64,000 nucleotides of DNA from Antarcticimicrobium luteum (GCF_004358185.1 NZ_SMUV01000073.1:124001-188000); one strand, 5' to 3'; counted from the first letter of the stretch, positions 8,575 through 17,346 are shown. The notes: generated by a model not told the origin, from the letters alone. Made by a program: numbers and translations.

Positions 8575-10119
8575 ATGAAACCGATCCGCCTGATGGCCGG
8601 GTTCTTCACCGTCGGCGTCTGGACGCTGGCCAGCCGCGTACTGGGCTTTGTCCGCGACGCGATGATCCTGGCGCTGCTGGGCACCGGCCCGCTCTACGAG
8701 GCCTATGTGGTGGCGTTCCGGCTGCCCAACATGTTCCGCCGCTTCTTCGCCGAGGGCGCCTTCAACATGGCCTTCGTTCCGATGTTCTCGAAACGCTTCG
8801 AGACCGAGGAACATCCCCAAACCTTCGCCGAGGACGCCCTGAGCGGGCTGGCCTCGGTGCTGATCCTTCTGACCCTGATCGCCCAGGCGGCGATGCCCTG
8901 GCTGATCTTCGCCATGGCCAGCGGCTTTTCCGGCCAGGAACAGTTCGAGCTGTCGGCGGAGTTCGGGCGCATCGCCTTTCCTTATATCCTGTTCATCTCG
9001 CTGGCGGCGCTGTTCTCGGGCATCCTCAACGCCACCGGCCGCTTTGCCGCCGCGGCGGCGGCCCCGGTGCTGCTGAACGTGATCCTGGTTTCGGCGATGG
9101 CGGCGGCGCACTGGCTGGGCGGCGACGTCGCGCGCACGCTGATCTGGGCGATCCCGGTGGCGGGTGTGGCGCAGCTGGCGCTGGTCTGGCGGGCCTCGGC
9201 AAAGGCGGGATTTGCCCTGCGCCCGCGCCGCCCGCGCTGGACGCCCGAGCTGGCCCAACTGGTGCGCGTCGCGGTGCCCGCCGCGCTGGCGGGCGGGGTG
9301 GTCCAGGTGAACCTGCTGGTCGGCCAGCAAGTGGCCAGCTATTTCGACCGCGCGGTGGGCTGGCTCTATGCCGCCGACCGGCTCTATCAGTTGCCCCTCG
9401 GCGTCGTCGGCATCGCCATCGGCGTGGTGCTGCTGCCCGACCTCTCGCGCCGGCTGGCGGCAAAGGACGACGGCGGCGGGCGCCATGCGTTTTCCCGCGC
9501 CGGCGAGGTGTCGCTGGCGCTGACCATCCCCTCTGCGGTGGCGTTGGTGGTGATTCCGCTGCCGCTGGTCTCGGTGCTGTTCCAGCGCGGCGAGACCACG
9601 GCCGCCGACAGCGCCGCCATCGCCCAGGCTGTGGCGATCTATGGCCTCGGCCTGCCCGCCTTCGTGCTGCAAAAGATCCTGCAACCGCTGTTCTTCGCCC
9701 GCGAGGACACCACGACACCGTTCCACTACGCGCTGGCGGCGATGGCGCTGAACGCCGCCGCCGCGATCGGGCTGTCGCCGCTGCTGGGCTGGATCGCCCC
9801 GGCGGTGGCCACCACTGCGGCGGGCTGGGCGATGGTGCTGCTGCTGGCGCGCGGCGGCCGGCGGTTCGGCGATGTCGCCCGCTTCGACGCCCGCTTTCGC
9901 ACCCGCATCTGGCGCATCTGCCTGGCCTCTGCGGTGATGGGCGTGTGCCTCTGGGTTGCTGCCCGGGCGCTGGATGCGGCGCTCAACACCGGCGGTCTGC
10001 GCTATCTGGCGCTGGCCGGGCTGGTCGGGCTGGGGATCGTGGTCTATTTTGGCACCGCCCATGTGATCGGCGCGGTACGCCTGTCGGAATTCGCCCGCGC
10101 CCTGCGCCGCAAGGGCTGA
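8575..10119 (+). CDS. murJ: Lipid II flippase MurJ
   Basis: 514 residues of mostly hydrophobic sequence, consistent with the 14 transmembrane helices of the MurJ/MviN family. It flips the peptidoglycan precursor lipid II across the inner membrane. The N-terminus (FTVGVWTLASRVLGFVRD, then LPNMFRRFFAEGAF) is characteristic, including the conserved arginines that line the cavity. The gene follows glnD with about 98 bp between them; glnD and murJ are commonly adjacent in proteobacteria. The ATG at 8575 is preceded by AGGACGAGGG. No anomalies were seen. Confidence 0.95.
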   Translation: MKPIRLMAGFFTVGVWTLASRVLGFVRDAMILALLGTGPLYEAYVVAFRLPNMFRRFFAEGAFNMAFVPMFSKRFETEEHPQTFAEDALSGLASVLILLTLIAQAAMPWLIFAMASGFSGQEQFELSAEFGRIAFPYILFISLAALFSGILNATGRFAAAAAAPVLLNVILVSAMAAAHWLGGDVARTLIWAIPVAGVAQLALVWRASAKAGFALRPRRPRWTPELAQLVRVAVPAALAGGVVQVNLLVGQQVASYFDRAVGWLYAADRLYQLPLGVVGIAIGVVLLPDLSRRLAAKDDGGGRHAFSRAGEVSLALTIPSAVALVVIPLPLVSVLFQRGETTAADSAAIAQAVAIYGLGLPAFVLQKILQPLFFAREDTTTPFHYALAAMALNAAAAIGLSPLLGWIAPAVATTAAGWAMVLLLARGGRRFGDVARFDARFRTRIWRICLASAVMGVCLWVAARALDAALNTGGLRYLALAGLVGLGIVVYFGTAHVIGAVRLSEFARALRRKG

Positions 10120-10202
10120 GGCCAGCGACGACGGCCGGGACGGCGGGGCGATTTCCCGCTATCATCCCGGCATCTTTGGCTGATTCTCGGAAGGAATATG
10201 TC

Positions 10203-10394
10203 ATGCTGCGCAACGAAGGCACCATCGACCGCGCCCTGCGCGTCATCGTCGGGCTGGTCCTGCTGTCGCTGATCTTTATCGGACCCAAGACCATGTGGGG
10301 TCTGGTCGGGCTGATCCCGTTGCTGACCGGTCTGGCGGGTCATTGCCCGCTGTACAAGGTGCTGGGCCTCAGCACCTGCCCGATGAAGAAATAG
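10203..10394 (+). CDS. DUF2892 family small membrane protein
   Basis: 63 residues beginning MLRNEGTIDRALRVIVG. This matches the YgaP-type inner-membrane DUF2892 pattern: a short amphipathic start, two hydrophobic helices (LRVIVGLVLLSLIFIG and GLVGLIPLLTGLAG), then HCPLYKVLGLSTCP. Two cysteines, in HCPLY and STCP, are typical of the family. In other bacteria such domains are fused to rhodaneses, but no rhodanese is nearby and the function is unknown. The start was chosen at the internal ATG at 10203, preceded by GGAAGGAAT, rather than upstream codons, because family similarity begins exactly there. A GC-rich hairpin at 10456-10483 probably ends the transcript. Confidence 0.85.
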   Translation: MLRNEGTIDRALRVIVGLVLLSLIFIGPKTMWGLVGLIPLLTGLAGHCPLYKVLGLSTCPMKK

Positions 10395-10455
10395 AGCCGC
10401 TCCAATAGAACAAGGGGCCGCGCCTGCCAATCAGGGCGCGCGCCCTGAACCAACC

Positions 10456-10483
10456 GGCCGCCCGGCAGCAACGCCGGGCGGCC
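10456..10483. terminator. Candidate bidirectional terminator hairpin
   Basis: A perfect 11-bp stem (GGCCGCCCGGC, loop AGCAAC, GCCGGGCGGCC) lies between two convergent genes, the DUF2892 protein and the rhomboid-like gene. No thymine run follows on either strand, so it may act only partly as an intrinsic terminator. Confidence 0.55.
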
Positions 10484-10517
10484 CCTCAATCCGAATGAAT
10501 GCCTGCCGTCAGCGGCG

Positions 10518-11204
10518 TCACTCGTGGCGGATCTTCCCGCGCATCCGCGCCCAGCCGCCGGGCGAGACAAAGAACGACAGCACGAACCCGGTGGCAAAGC
10601 CGCCCAGATCGGCGACCCAATCGGCGCTGGCGCCGAAGATCAGGCCGAACACCAGCTGGATGCCCATCAGCATCGCGATCAGCGAAAACGCGCGGGACTG
10701 GTTCGCCCCCACCGCGCCCAGCCGCCGCCAGAGGATAAAGGTGAACGCCCCGATCAGCCCGTAGACCGCCGGGAACCCGCCGATCAGCCAGGCCGGATCA
10801 TTCAGCAACGCCGCATAGGCCAGCGCACCACCCACTGCCGAAACCACGAAGATCGCCAGCATCGCCAGGCTGCCGAAGATCTCGGCCACCATCTTGCCCA
10901 TGGCCAGAACGAACACGCCGACGAACAATGACTGGGTAAACGATCCGTGCACGAACGGGTAGGACACAAACCGGATCAGATGCGCGACCGGCCAGGTCCC
11001 GGTCAGCCACATCCAGTCGAATATCTCGCCCGAGAACCCATAACTCTGCAACGCCGACAGCCGCCATCCCACCGCCGCCGGTCCGCCCACAAGTCCCCGC
11101 GCGCCAAGGAAAAACGCCACCTCGATACCCATGATCACCAGAAACAGCGCCGCCACCACCGGCGGCAGCGGATTGACCGCCCCGTTATGCGGCTCTTGCT
11201 TCAT
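10518..11204 (-). CDS. Rhomboid-fold membrane protein lacking catalytic residues
   Basis: 228 residues with about six hydrophobic helices in a rhomboid-like arrangement. Active rhomboid proteases have a catalytic serine in G-x-S-G and a histidine in the last helix, often within A-H-L-x-G. Here the first motif reads [14 protein letters not shown], with Phe-Pro where Ser-Gly is expected. The second reads [12 protein letters not shown], with Asp where His is expected. The protein is therefore predicted to be proteolytically inactive, a pseudorhomboid. The start was set at ATG 11204 ([15 protein letters not shown]) because AGGAG lies eight bases upstream; a longer in-frame extension exists but looks unlike coding sequence. 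It is divergent from trpS. Function unknown. Confidence 0.8.
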   Translation of the reverse strand: MKQEPHNGAVNPLPPVVAALFLVIMGIEVAFFLGARGLVGGPAAVGWRLSALQSYGFSGEIFDWMWLTGTWPVAHLIRFVSYPFVHGSFTQSLFVGVFVLAMGKMVAEIFGSLAMLAIFVVSAVGGALAYAALLNDPAWLIGGFPAVYGLIGAFTFILWRRLGAVGANQSRAFSLIAMLMGIQLVFGLIFGASADWVADLGGFATGFVLSFFVSPGGWARMRGKIRHE

Positions 11205-11307
11205 GGTCCGATCTCCTCGCGCGCCTGACTGCCGGCGCCTGTTGACGCCACCTGGAGGCATGGGTAAGCGACACAGGTCCATTTATCCAGACGGGAGTTG
11301 TCGCAAG

Positions 11308-12336
11308 ATGACCGAGACCACGTTCACGCCGCGGGTGTTTTCCGGGATCCAGCCCTCGGGCAACCTGCACCTGGGCAACTATCTCGGCGCGCTCAAGCGG
11401 TTCGCCGCCGCGCAGAACGAGGGCATCGAGTCGATTTATTGCATGGTCGACCTGCACGCGATCACCGTCTGGCAGGATCCGGCCGATCTGCGCCGCGCCA
11501 CGCGCGAGCTCTGCGCCGGCTTCATCGCCTCCGGCCTCGACCCGGAAAAGTCGATCCTGATCAACCAGAGCCAGGTGCCCGAACACGCCCAGCTTGCCTG
11601 GATCTTCAACTGCGTCGCGCGCATGGGCTGGATGCAGCGCATGACCCAGTGGAAAGACAAGGCCGGCAAGAACGCGCAGAACGCCTCGCTCGGGCTGTTC
11701 GCCTACCCCTCGCTGATGGCCGCCGACATCCTGATCTATCACGCCACCCATGTGCCGGTGGGCGAGGATCAGAAACAGCACCTGGAACTGACCCGCGACA
11801 TCGCCGCCAAGTTCAACCACGACTACGGCGTCGATTTCTTCCCGCTGACCGAGCCGGTGATCGAAGGTGCCGCGACCCGGGTGATGTCGCTGCGCGACGG
11901 CTCGAAAAAGATGTCGAAATCCGATCCCTCGGATGCCTCCCGGATCAATATGACCGACGATGCCGACACCATCGCCAAGAAGATCCGCAAGGCCAAGACC
12001 GACCCCGAGCCGCTGCCCGACAATACCGATGAGCTGGACGAGCGCCCCGAGGCCCGCAACCTGGTCAATATCTACGCCGCGCTGGCCGATATGCCGGTGG
12101 AACAGGTGATCGCCGATCACGCCGGCCAGAACTTCGCCACCTTCAAGCCCTCGCTGGCCGATCTGGCGGTGGCCAAGCTGGCCCCGATCGCCGAGGAGAT
12201 GAGCCGCCTGATGGGCGAGCAGGACGAGATCGACCGCATCCTGACCCGCGGCGCCGAACGCGCCCGCGCGATCACCGCGCCGATCCTGCGCCAGACCTAT
12301 GACATCGTCGGATTGGTGCCGCCGGTCGAGCTTTGA
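11308..12336 (+). CDS. trpS: Tryptophanyl-tRNA synthetase
   Basis: 342 residues, normal for bacterial TrpRS, a class I aminoacyl-tRNA synthetase that charges tRNA-Trp. The HIGH-type motif is [16 protein letters not shown] near the N-terminus and the KMSKS motif is intact as KKMSKSD at about residue 198. The family segment [20 protein letters not shown] is also present. The start was placed at ATG 11308 ([18 protein letters not shown]) because homology begins there; the upstream in-frame extension has no support. A strong hairpin with a short thymine run follows the stop. The identification is secure. Confidence 0.97.
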   Translation: MTETTFTPRVFSGIQPSGNLHLGNYLGALKRFAAAQNEGIESIYCMVDLHAITVWQDPADLRRATRELCAGFIASGLDPEKSILINQSQVPEHAQLAWIFNCVARMGWMQRMTQWKDKAGKNAQNASLGLFAYPSLMAADILIYHATHVPVGEDQKQHLELTRDIAAKFNHDYGVDFFPLTEPVIEGAATRVMSLRDGSKKMSKSDPSDASRINMTDDADTIAKKIRKAKTDPEPLPDNTDELDERPEARNLVNIYAALADMPVEQVIADHAGQNFATFKPSLADLAVAKLAPIAEEMSRLMGEQDEIDRILTRGAERARAITAPILRQTYDIVGLVPPVEL

Positions 12337-12361
12337 TCGCGCCCTTCTGACCACAAGAACC

Positions 12362-12396
12362 ACGGCCCGGACGTTTCCCACGTTCCGGGCCGTTTT
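12362..12396 (+). terminator. Rho-independent terminator downstream of trpS
   Basis: Arms ACGGCCCGG (12362-12370) and CCGGGCCGT (12385-12393) enclose a further ACGT/ACGT pairing with a single bulge. The stem is followed by TTTT. It lies between trpS and the convergent dehydrogenase gene. Confidence 0.8.
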
Positions 12397-12416
12397 CTGT
12401 ACGGGTTGCGCGCCGC

Positions 12417-13466
12417 TCAGGCCGCTTTGCGCGACAGCCGCTCGGCTGCGATCCCCTCGGCCACCTCATTCGGGCTGACCCCCAGCGCCGCCGCCCGGGT
12501 CAGGATCCGGTCCAGCGTCGCATCCAGCGCGGCGAGCTTCTCCGCCACCCAGGCCTCGCCCCCGGAGATCCGCAGGATCTCGGTCGCCACATTGATGATG
12601 CCGCCGCCATTGGCCACGAAATCCGGCGCGTAGAGAATGCCGCGGTCCTGCAACCGCCGCCCGTCCTGCGCCGTGGCCAGCTGGTTGTTCGCGCCCCCGG
12701 CCACCGCCTGCACGCGCAGCCCGGGAATGGTGGTCTCGTTCAGGATCGCCCCGATGGCGCAGGGGGCGAGGATATCCGCCTCCACCCCCAGGATCGCTTC
12801 GGGCGCCACAGCCTGCGCGCCGAACCGCTCCTGCGCCTCGCGCACCGCCGCCTCATGGATATCCGCCACGGTCAGCGACGCCCCGGCCCCGTACAGCAGC
12901 GCGCACAGGTGCAGCCCCACATGGCCCAGCCCCTGCACCGCCAACCGGCGGCCGCCGAGATCGGGCGTGCCGAACCGGTGCCGCGCGGTGGTGCGGATCG
13001 CGTTGAAGATGCCCCGCGCGGTGATCGGTGACGGATCGCCGCTGGCAAACGGGCCATTGGGCAGACCGGCGACATAGGTGGTCTCCTGCCCGATCCGGGT
13101 CATGTCGGCGGGGGTCATCCCCATGTCCTCGGCGGTCCAGTAGCGCCCGCCCAGCGCCTCGACCGCGCGGCCGAAGGCAGCCAGCAGCGCCGGGCTCTTT
13201 TCGCGGGCCGGATCGCCGAGGATCACCGCCTTGCCGCCGCCCAGCGGCAGGCCCGCAGCGGCGTTCTTGAAGCTCATGCCCCGCGACAGTCGCAGCGCAT
13301 CCTCCAGCGCGGCGGCCTCATCCGCATAGGTGCGCATCCGCAGCCCGCCCGCCGCCGGCCCCAGCCGGGTGGAGTGAATGGCGATGATGCCGGCAAGGCC
13401 GCTGGCGGTGTCGCGGACCCGCACCACACGTTCATGCTCCGGCGCGGCGATCTCGGTGATTTCCAT
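12417..13466 (-). CDS. Glu/Leu/Phe/Val dehydrogenase (leucine dehydrogenase-like)
   Basis: 349 residues, the length of octameric leucine/phenylalanine/valine dehydrogenases rather than the longer GDH. It reversibly deaminates a branched-chain or aromatic amino acid to the 2-oxo acid using NAD+. The dimerisation/substrate domain has GPAAGGLRM and MSFKNAAAGLPLGGGKA, with the catalytic-type lysine at about residue 79 in GGGK. The NAD-binding Rossmann motif is VQGLGHVGLHLC. It is divergent from an Lrp-type regulator, which suggests amino-acid-responsive control. A class IV aminotransferase lies beyond the regulator. Leucine is the likeliest substrate, but valine or phenylalanine cannot be excluded from sequence alone. 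Confidence 0.9.
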   Translation of the reverse strand: MEITEIAAPEHERVVRVRDTASGLAGIIAIHSTRLGPAAGGLRMRTYADEAAALEDALRLSRGMSFKNAAAGLPLGGGKAVILGDPAREKSPALLAAFGRAVEALGGRYWTAEDMGMTPADMTRIGQETTYVAGLPNGPFASGDPSPITARGIFNAIRTTARHRFGTPDLGGRRLAVQGLGHVGLHLCALLYGAGASLTVADIHEAAVREAQERFGAQAVAPEAILGVEADILAPCAIGAILNETTIPGLRVQAVAGGANNQLATAQDGRRLQDRGILYAPDFVANGGGIINVATEILRISGGEAWVAEKLAALDATLDRILTRAAALGVSPNEVAEGIAAERLSRKAA

Positions 13467-13552
13467 CTGATGACTCCCTGTCGTTATGTCGCGGTTCTGC
13501 CATGAGCGAGGGAGCGGTTTTCACCAAGTTTGCGCGCAAGATCAAATAATGT

Positions 13553-13567
13553 TAGCGATTTCCGCTA
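13553..13567. promoter_or_regulatory. Lrp-type operator candidate
   Basis: The 15-mer TAGCGATTTCCGCTA is a symmetric site (TAGCG/CGCTA around a 5-bp centre) in the 131-bp region between the divergent dehydrogenase and Lrp/AsnC genes. It matches the E. coli Lrp consensus YAGHAWATTWTDCTR at 11 of 15 positions by my count. It sits 31 bp upstream of the regulator start, consistent with autoregulation and control of the divergent gene. Confidence 0.6.
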
Positions 13568-13597
13568 ATAACGAACGTCAGATTGGAGGCTTCACCC

Positions 13598-14062
13598 ATG
13601 GATGCCATAGACCGCAGAATCGTCCGCAGCCTCCAGCGCGACGGGCGCATGAAGATTGCCGATCTGGCCGAGGCGGTGGGCCTTTCGCCCACCCCGTGTG
13701 CGCGGCGGCTGGACAAGTTGCAGGCGGATGGCGTGATCACCGGGTTCGGCGCCCGGGTCGATGCCGAAAAGCTCGGCCTGCCCATCTCGGTCTTCGTCTC
13801 GGTCGAACTCAGCCGACAGGACCGCGCCGCCATCGACGCCTTCGAACGCGCCATCGGCGCCTGCGACGAGGTGATGGAATGCTATCTGATGACCGGCTCG
13901 CGCGATATCCTGCTGCGGGTCGTCTGCGCCGATCTGACCGCCTTTGACGCGTTTCTGGAAAACCGGCTGATGCAGATCCCCGGCATCCGCAACCTGCGCT
14001 CCAACTTCGCGCTGCGGACCATGGTGCGGCGCGCCGCGCTGCCGATGCGGGGAACCTGGTGA
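13598..14062 (+). CDS. Lrp/AsnC family transcriptional regulator
   Basis: 154 residues with the standard Lrp layout. An N-terminal winged helix-turn-helix (MDAIDRRIVRSLQRDGR, then LAEAVGLSPTPCARRLDKLQ) is followed by a C-terminal RAM/ACT-like ligand domain (VMECYLMTGSRDILLRVVC). Such proteins bind amino acids and usually control adjacent catabolic genes. The start was set to ATG 13598, eight bases after GGAGG, rather than the upstream TTG at 13583. It is divergent from the leucine-type dehydrogenase gene, with a symmetric Lrp-like site between them, so it probably regulates branched-chain amino acid breakdown. The target set is inferred. Confidence 0.93.
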   Translation: MDAIDRRIVRSLQRDGRMKIADLAEAVGLSPTPCARRLDKLQADGVITGFGARVDAEKLGLPISVFVSVELSRQDRAAIDAFERAIGACDEVMECYLMTGSRDILLRVVCADLTAFDAFLENRLMQIPGIRNLRSNFALRTMVRRAALPMRGTW

Positions 14063-14163
14063 CCCCGGCGACGCTACGCACGGTCACGCGCCCCGCGACA
14101 TCAGCCCCCTAGACCTTCCCCCGGCTTCTTCCTAGTGTCCGCTCGGCAGACAAGGAGAACCCC

Positions 14164-15027
14164 ATGGCGACCGGCACAAACATCCGCACCTATTTCAATG
14201 GCACCTGGCACAACGGCGACACCCCGATCATGAGTGCCGCCGATCACGGTGCATGGCTGGGGTCGGGGGTGTTCGACGGGGCGCGGCTGTTCGAGGGGCT
14301 GACGCCGGATCTCGACGCCCATTGCGCCCGCATCAACCGCTCGGCCAGCGCGATGATGCTGAATCCCACGGTCGATACCGATGAGATGGTCGAGATCGTG
14401 AAAGAGGGGCTCAAGTCCTATGGTCCCGACGCGGCGGTCTATATCCGCCCGATGTACTGGGGCATCAACGGAGATGAGACCGCGCTGGTGCCCCGGACCG
14501 ACGAGACCGGATTTGCCATCTGTCTGGAAGAAATCCCGATGCCCCCGCCCGAGGCCGGCACCACGCTGACCCGCACCCGGTTCCGCCGTCCGGTTCTGGA
14601 AAACGCTGTCTGCAACGCCAAGGCCGGCTGTCTTTACCCCAACAACGCCCGGATGCTGGTCGAGGCCCGCTCCAAGGGCTTTGCCAATGCGCTGGTGGCC
14701 GACGCCACGGGCAATGTCGCCGAAACCGCCACCGCCAATGTGTTCATGGTCAGGGACGGCGAGGTGTTCACCCCGATCGCCAACGGCACCTTCCTCGCCG
14801 GCATCACCCGGGCGCGGCATATGAAAAACATGCGCGCCGACGGCATGACGGTGCATGAGACGGTGCTGACCTTCAGGGATTTCGAAGAGGCTGACGAGAT
14901 CTTTCTCTCCGGCAATTTCAGCAAGGTGACCCCGGTGACCGCCTTTGAAGAAAATCAGTATCAGGTGGGTCCGGTGACCCGGCGCGTGCGCGAGATGTAC
15001 TGGGACTGGGCGGCATCCGAGCGCTGA
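14164..15027 (+). CDS. Branched-chain amino acid aminotransferase (class IV PLP)
   Basis: 287 residues of the fold-type IV aminotransferase family. The PLP-lysine is most likely K153 in NAKAGCLYPNNARMLVEA, and the phosphate-binding and glutamate region is GNVAETATANVFMV. These match alphaproteobacterial branched-chain aminotransferases that move the amino group between Leu/Ile/Val and 2-oxoglutarate. It follows the Lrp-type regulator on the same strand with about 100 bp between them and has an AAGGAGA ribosome-binding site. With the neighbouring dehydrogenase it forms a branched-chain amino acid module. An alternative assignment within class IV (a broad-specificity or D-amino-acid transaminase) cannot be fully excluded. 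Confidence 0.87.
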   Translation: MATGTNIRTYFNGTWHNGDTPIMSAADHGAWLGSGVFDGARLFEGLTPDLDAHCARINRSASAMMLNPTVDTDEMVEIVKEGLKSYGPDAAVYIRPMYWGINGDETALVPRTDETGFAICLEEIPMPPPEAGTTLTRTRFRRPVLENAVCNAKAGCLYPNNARMLVEARSKGFANALVADATGNVAETATANVFMVRDGEVFTPIANGTFLAGITRARHMKNMRADGMTVHETVLTFRDFEEADEIFLSGNFSKVTPVTAFEENQYQVGPVTRRVREMYWDWAASER

Positions 15028-15097
15028 GGCGCGGAAAACCCCGTGCTTGCCTGCCCCCGGGCCATCGGGCATCATCCGCGTCAAGGAGAGGCCCCAA

Positions 15098-15553
15098 ATG
15101 CGCAAATTTCTCGTCGTGCTGGATGACAGCCGCGAATGCCTGAACGCCATGCGCTTCGCCGCGATGCGCGCCGCCCATACCGGGGCCGGCGTGGCGATCC
15201 TGTCGGTGATTCCGCCGGAGGAGTTCAACCACTGGATCGGCGTCGGAGAGGTGATGCGCGAAGAGGCGCGCGAACGGATCCACGCCCATTTCGAGGTCTT
15301 CGCCAAATGGATGCGCGACAAGCAGAATGTCGATCCCGAACTGGTGATCCGCGAAGGCCAACCGGTCGATGAGATCATCGCCCAGGTTCAGGACGACCCC
15401 AGCATCGGCGTGCTGGTGCTTGGCGCGGGCACCGGTCGCAAGGGGCCGGGGCCGCTGGTCACCCAGCTGACCAAGACCGCCGGCAGCCTGCCGATCCCGA
15501 TCACCATCGTGCCCGGCGATCTGAGCAAGGAAAAGCTCGAGGCGATCACCTGA
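15098..15553 (+). CDS. Universal stress protein (UspA family)
   Basis: 151 residues with the Usp alpha/beta fold: the N-terminal strand KFLVVLDDSRECLNAMRFA, then a late glycine-rich segment (VLGAGTGRKGPGPLV). That segment resembles the ATP-binding G-x2-G-x9-G signature of nucleotide-binding Usps. The start at 15098 follows AAGGAGAG closely; the longer frame upstream is not supported. It lies alone between the aminotransferase and the Nfu-type gene, on the same strand. The role is general stress adaptation by family membership; no specific partner is indicated. Confidence 0.88.
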   Translation: MRKFLVVLDDSRECLNAMRFAAMRAAHTGAGVAILSVIPPEEFNHWIGVGEVMREEARERIHAHFEVFAKWMRDKQNVDPELVIREGQPVDEIIAQVQDDPSIGVLVLGAGTGRKGPGPLVTQLTKTAGSLPIPITIVPGDLSKEKLEAIT

Positions 15554-15590
15554 CCGGCCTGTCCGGGGTTTCTTAGAACCATTCCAAACC

Positions 15591-15619
15591 TTGACGGCCT
15601 GCCGCTGGAGTCGCATATA
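15591..15619 (+). promoter_or_regulatory. Candidate sigma-70 promoter for the Nfu-type gene
   Basis: TTGACG (15591-15596), a 17-bp spacer and CATATA (15614-15619) resemble a housekeeping promoter about 30 bp upstream of the gene start at 15649. Confidence 0.55.
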
Positions 15620-15648
15620 GGAAACAACTCAGCAAAGGTGCATGTCAG

Positions 15649-16209
15649 ATGTTCATCCAGACCGAATCGACCCCGAACCCTGCAACGCTGAAATTTCTGC
15701 CCGGCCAGACCGTGCTCGAGGCAGGCACCGCCGATTTCGCCTCGACCGAGGCGGCGGAAAAATCGCCGCTGGCGACCCGTATCTTTTCCGTGAGCGGTGT
15801 GACCGGCGTCTTCTTCGGCAATGACTTCGTGACCGTCACCAAACGCGACGATGTCGAATGGGATCACATCAAGCCCGCCATCCTCGGCGCGGTGATGGAG
15901 CATTACCAGTCCGGCGCCCCGGTGATGGAGGGCGAGGACAGCGCCTCGGGCCATGCCGAGTTCAGTGGCGAGGATTCCGAGATCGTCGGCCAGATCAAGG
16001 AGCTGCTGGACAGTCGCGTGCGCCCCGCCGTGGCGCAGGACGGCGGCGACATCACCTTTCACGGCTTTGACCGCGGCGTGGTCTACCTGCACATGCAGGG
16101 CGCCTGCGCCGGTTGCCCGTCCTCGACCCTGACCCTGAAGATGGGGATCGAGAACCTGCTGCGCCACTACATCCCCGAAGTGATCGAGGTGCGCCCGGTC
16201 GCGGTCTGA
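15649..16209 (+). CDS. Nfu-type iron-sulfur cluster carrier protein
   Basis: 186 residues. An N-terminal Nfu_N domain starts MFIQTESTPNPATLKFLPG. A C-terminal NifU-like domain carries the cluster-binding CxxC as GACAGCPSST (C153, C156). Proteins of this type receive Fe-S clusters from scaffold systems and pass them to target apoproteins. The layout is that of the mitochondrial NFU1/alphaproteobacterial type rather than E. coli NfuA, whose N-terminal domain is a degenerate A-type domain. It has a candidate sigma-70 promoter just upstream. It precedes tsaB by 20 bp and may be co-transcribed with tsaB and rimI. Confidence 0.93.
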   Translation: MFIQTESTPNPATLKFLPGQTVLEAGTADFASTEAAEKSPLATRIFSVSGVTGVFFGNDFVTVTKRDDVEWDHIKPAILGAVMEHYQSGAPVMEGEDSASGHAEFSGEDSEIVGQIKELLDSRVRPAVAQDGGDITFHGFDRGVVYLHMQGACAGCPSSTLTLKMGIENLLRHYIPEVIEVRPVAV

Positions 16210-16229
16210 CCGGCGGACCGGCCGCCCCC

Positions 16230-16889
16230 ATGGCGCAAGACCCCCTGATCCTGTCTTTCGACACCTCGGCCGCGCATTGCGCGGCCGCCTTGCTGTCGGG
16301 CGGAAAGATCCTTGTCACGCGCGGCGAGGACATGGGCCGTGGCCAGGCCGAACGGCTGTTTCCCCTGCTCGAAGAGCTGCTGACCGAGGCCGGCGCGCAC
16401 TGGGCCGACCTCTCCGCCATCGGCGTCGGTGTCGGCCCGGGCAATTTCACCGGCATCCGCATCGCCGTCTCGGCCGCCCGCGGGCTGGCGCTGGCGCTGC
16501 CCGCCCCCGCGATCGGCGTTTCAACCTTCGAGGCGCTGCGCGAGGGCGCGCGCGCGCCGGTGCTGACCGCCGTCGCGGCGCCGCGCGGGGCGGTCTATCT
16601 GCAGGCCCCCGGCGGCGCGCCGCTGGGACCGGTGCAGCCCGAAGACTTACCCGAGGATCTGCGCGAGGATCTGCGCGACAGCGGCCTCGACGTGATCGGG
16701 GCGGAGGCCGAGGCGCTGGCGCGGCTGACCGGCGGGCGCGCCCTTTCCCCCGCCCATCCGTTGGCCGAGGCGATCGCCCGCATCGCCGCGCGCCGGATCG
16801 GAACCGACATCGCCCCGCCCAGACCGCTCTATATCCGCGCCGCCGACGCCGCCCCCTCGCGCGAGGCGCCGCCGGTGCTGCTGGACTGA
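16230..16889 (+). CDS. tsaB: tRNA threonylcarbamoyladenosine biosynthesis protein TsaB
   Basis: 219 residues of the ASKHA-fold TsaB family. TsaB is the non-catalytic partner of TsaD in forming t6A37 in ANN-decoding tRNAs. The diagnostic start LILSFDTSAAHCAAALL and the GVGPGNFTGIRIAVSAARGLAL segment are present. The ATG at 16230 was chosen because homology starts at MAQDPLILSFDTS; upstream in-frame sequence overlaps the preceding gene. The next gene, 10 bp downstream, is rimI, and tsaB-rimI adjacency is common in bacteria. The ribosome-binding site is weak, consistent with coupling to the upstream gene. Confidence 0.93.
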   Translation: MAQDPLILSFDTSAAHCAAALLSGGKILVTRGEDMGRGQAERLFPLLEELLTEAGAHWADLSAIGVGVGPGNFTGIRIAVSAARGLALALPAPAIGVSTFEALREGARAPVLTAVAAPRGAVYLQAPGGAPLGPVQPEDLPEDLREDLRDSGLDVIGAEAEALARLTGGRALSPAHPLAEAIARIAARRIGTDIAPPRPLYIRAADAAPSREAPPVLLD

Positions 16890-16899
16890 CGCCGGCGCG

Positions 16900-17346
16900 A
16901 TGAGCGTCCAGCCGACCCCCGAAGAGATGGCGATGACCCACGCCGCCGCCTTCCGACAGTCCCGCCCCTGGCGGGCCGATGAGTTCGCCGCGCTGTTGTC
17001 CTTGCCGGGCACGTTTGCCCTCGGGGACAGCGCCTGTTTCGCGCTCGTCCGGGTGATCGCGGACGAGGCGGAGCTGCTGACCATCGCCACCCATCCCGAT
17101 CACCGCCGTCAGGGCCGTGCGCGGACCTGCATGGCCGCCTGGATGGCCGAGGCGGCAAGGCGCGGTGCGGCGCAGGCCTTTCTCGAGGTGGCGCATGACA
17201 ACGCCGCCGCGCTGGCGCTCTACGAGGCGATGGGGTTCCACCGCAGCGGTTTGCGCCGCGGATACTACCCGCGCCCGGGAGCCGTCGCCGCCGACGCCGT
17301 GCTCATGTCCTGCCGGTTGCCCTCGGGTCAGCCCGCAGAATCCTGA
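16900..17346 (+). CDS. rimI: Ribosomal protein S18 alanine N-acetyltransferase-like GNAT protein
   Basis: 148 residues of the GNAT fold. The acetyl-CoA pyrophosphate-binding loop is THPDHRRQGRARTCM and the C-terminal part has NAAALALYEAMGFHRSGLRRGYY, typical of RimI. RimI acetylates the N-terminal alanine of ribosomal protein S18. The assignment rests on GNAT motifs plus position directly after tsaB, where rimI commonly sits. The start at 16900 follows the tsaB stop by 10 bases. Other GNAT substrates are possible, as the family is broad. Confidence 0.82.
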   Translation: MSVQPTPEEMAMTHAAAFRQSRPWRADEFAALLSLPGTFALGDSACFALVRVIADEAELLTIATHPDHRRQGRARTCMAAWMAEAARRGAAQAFLEVAHDNAAALALYEAMGFHRSGLRRGYYPRPGAVAADAVLMSCRLPSGQPAES

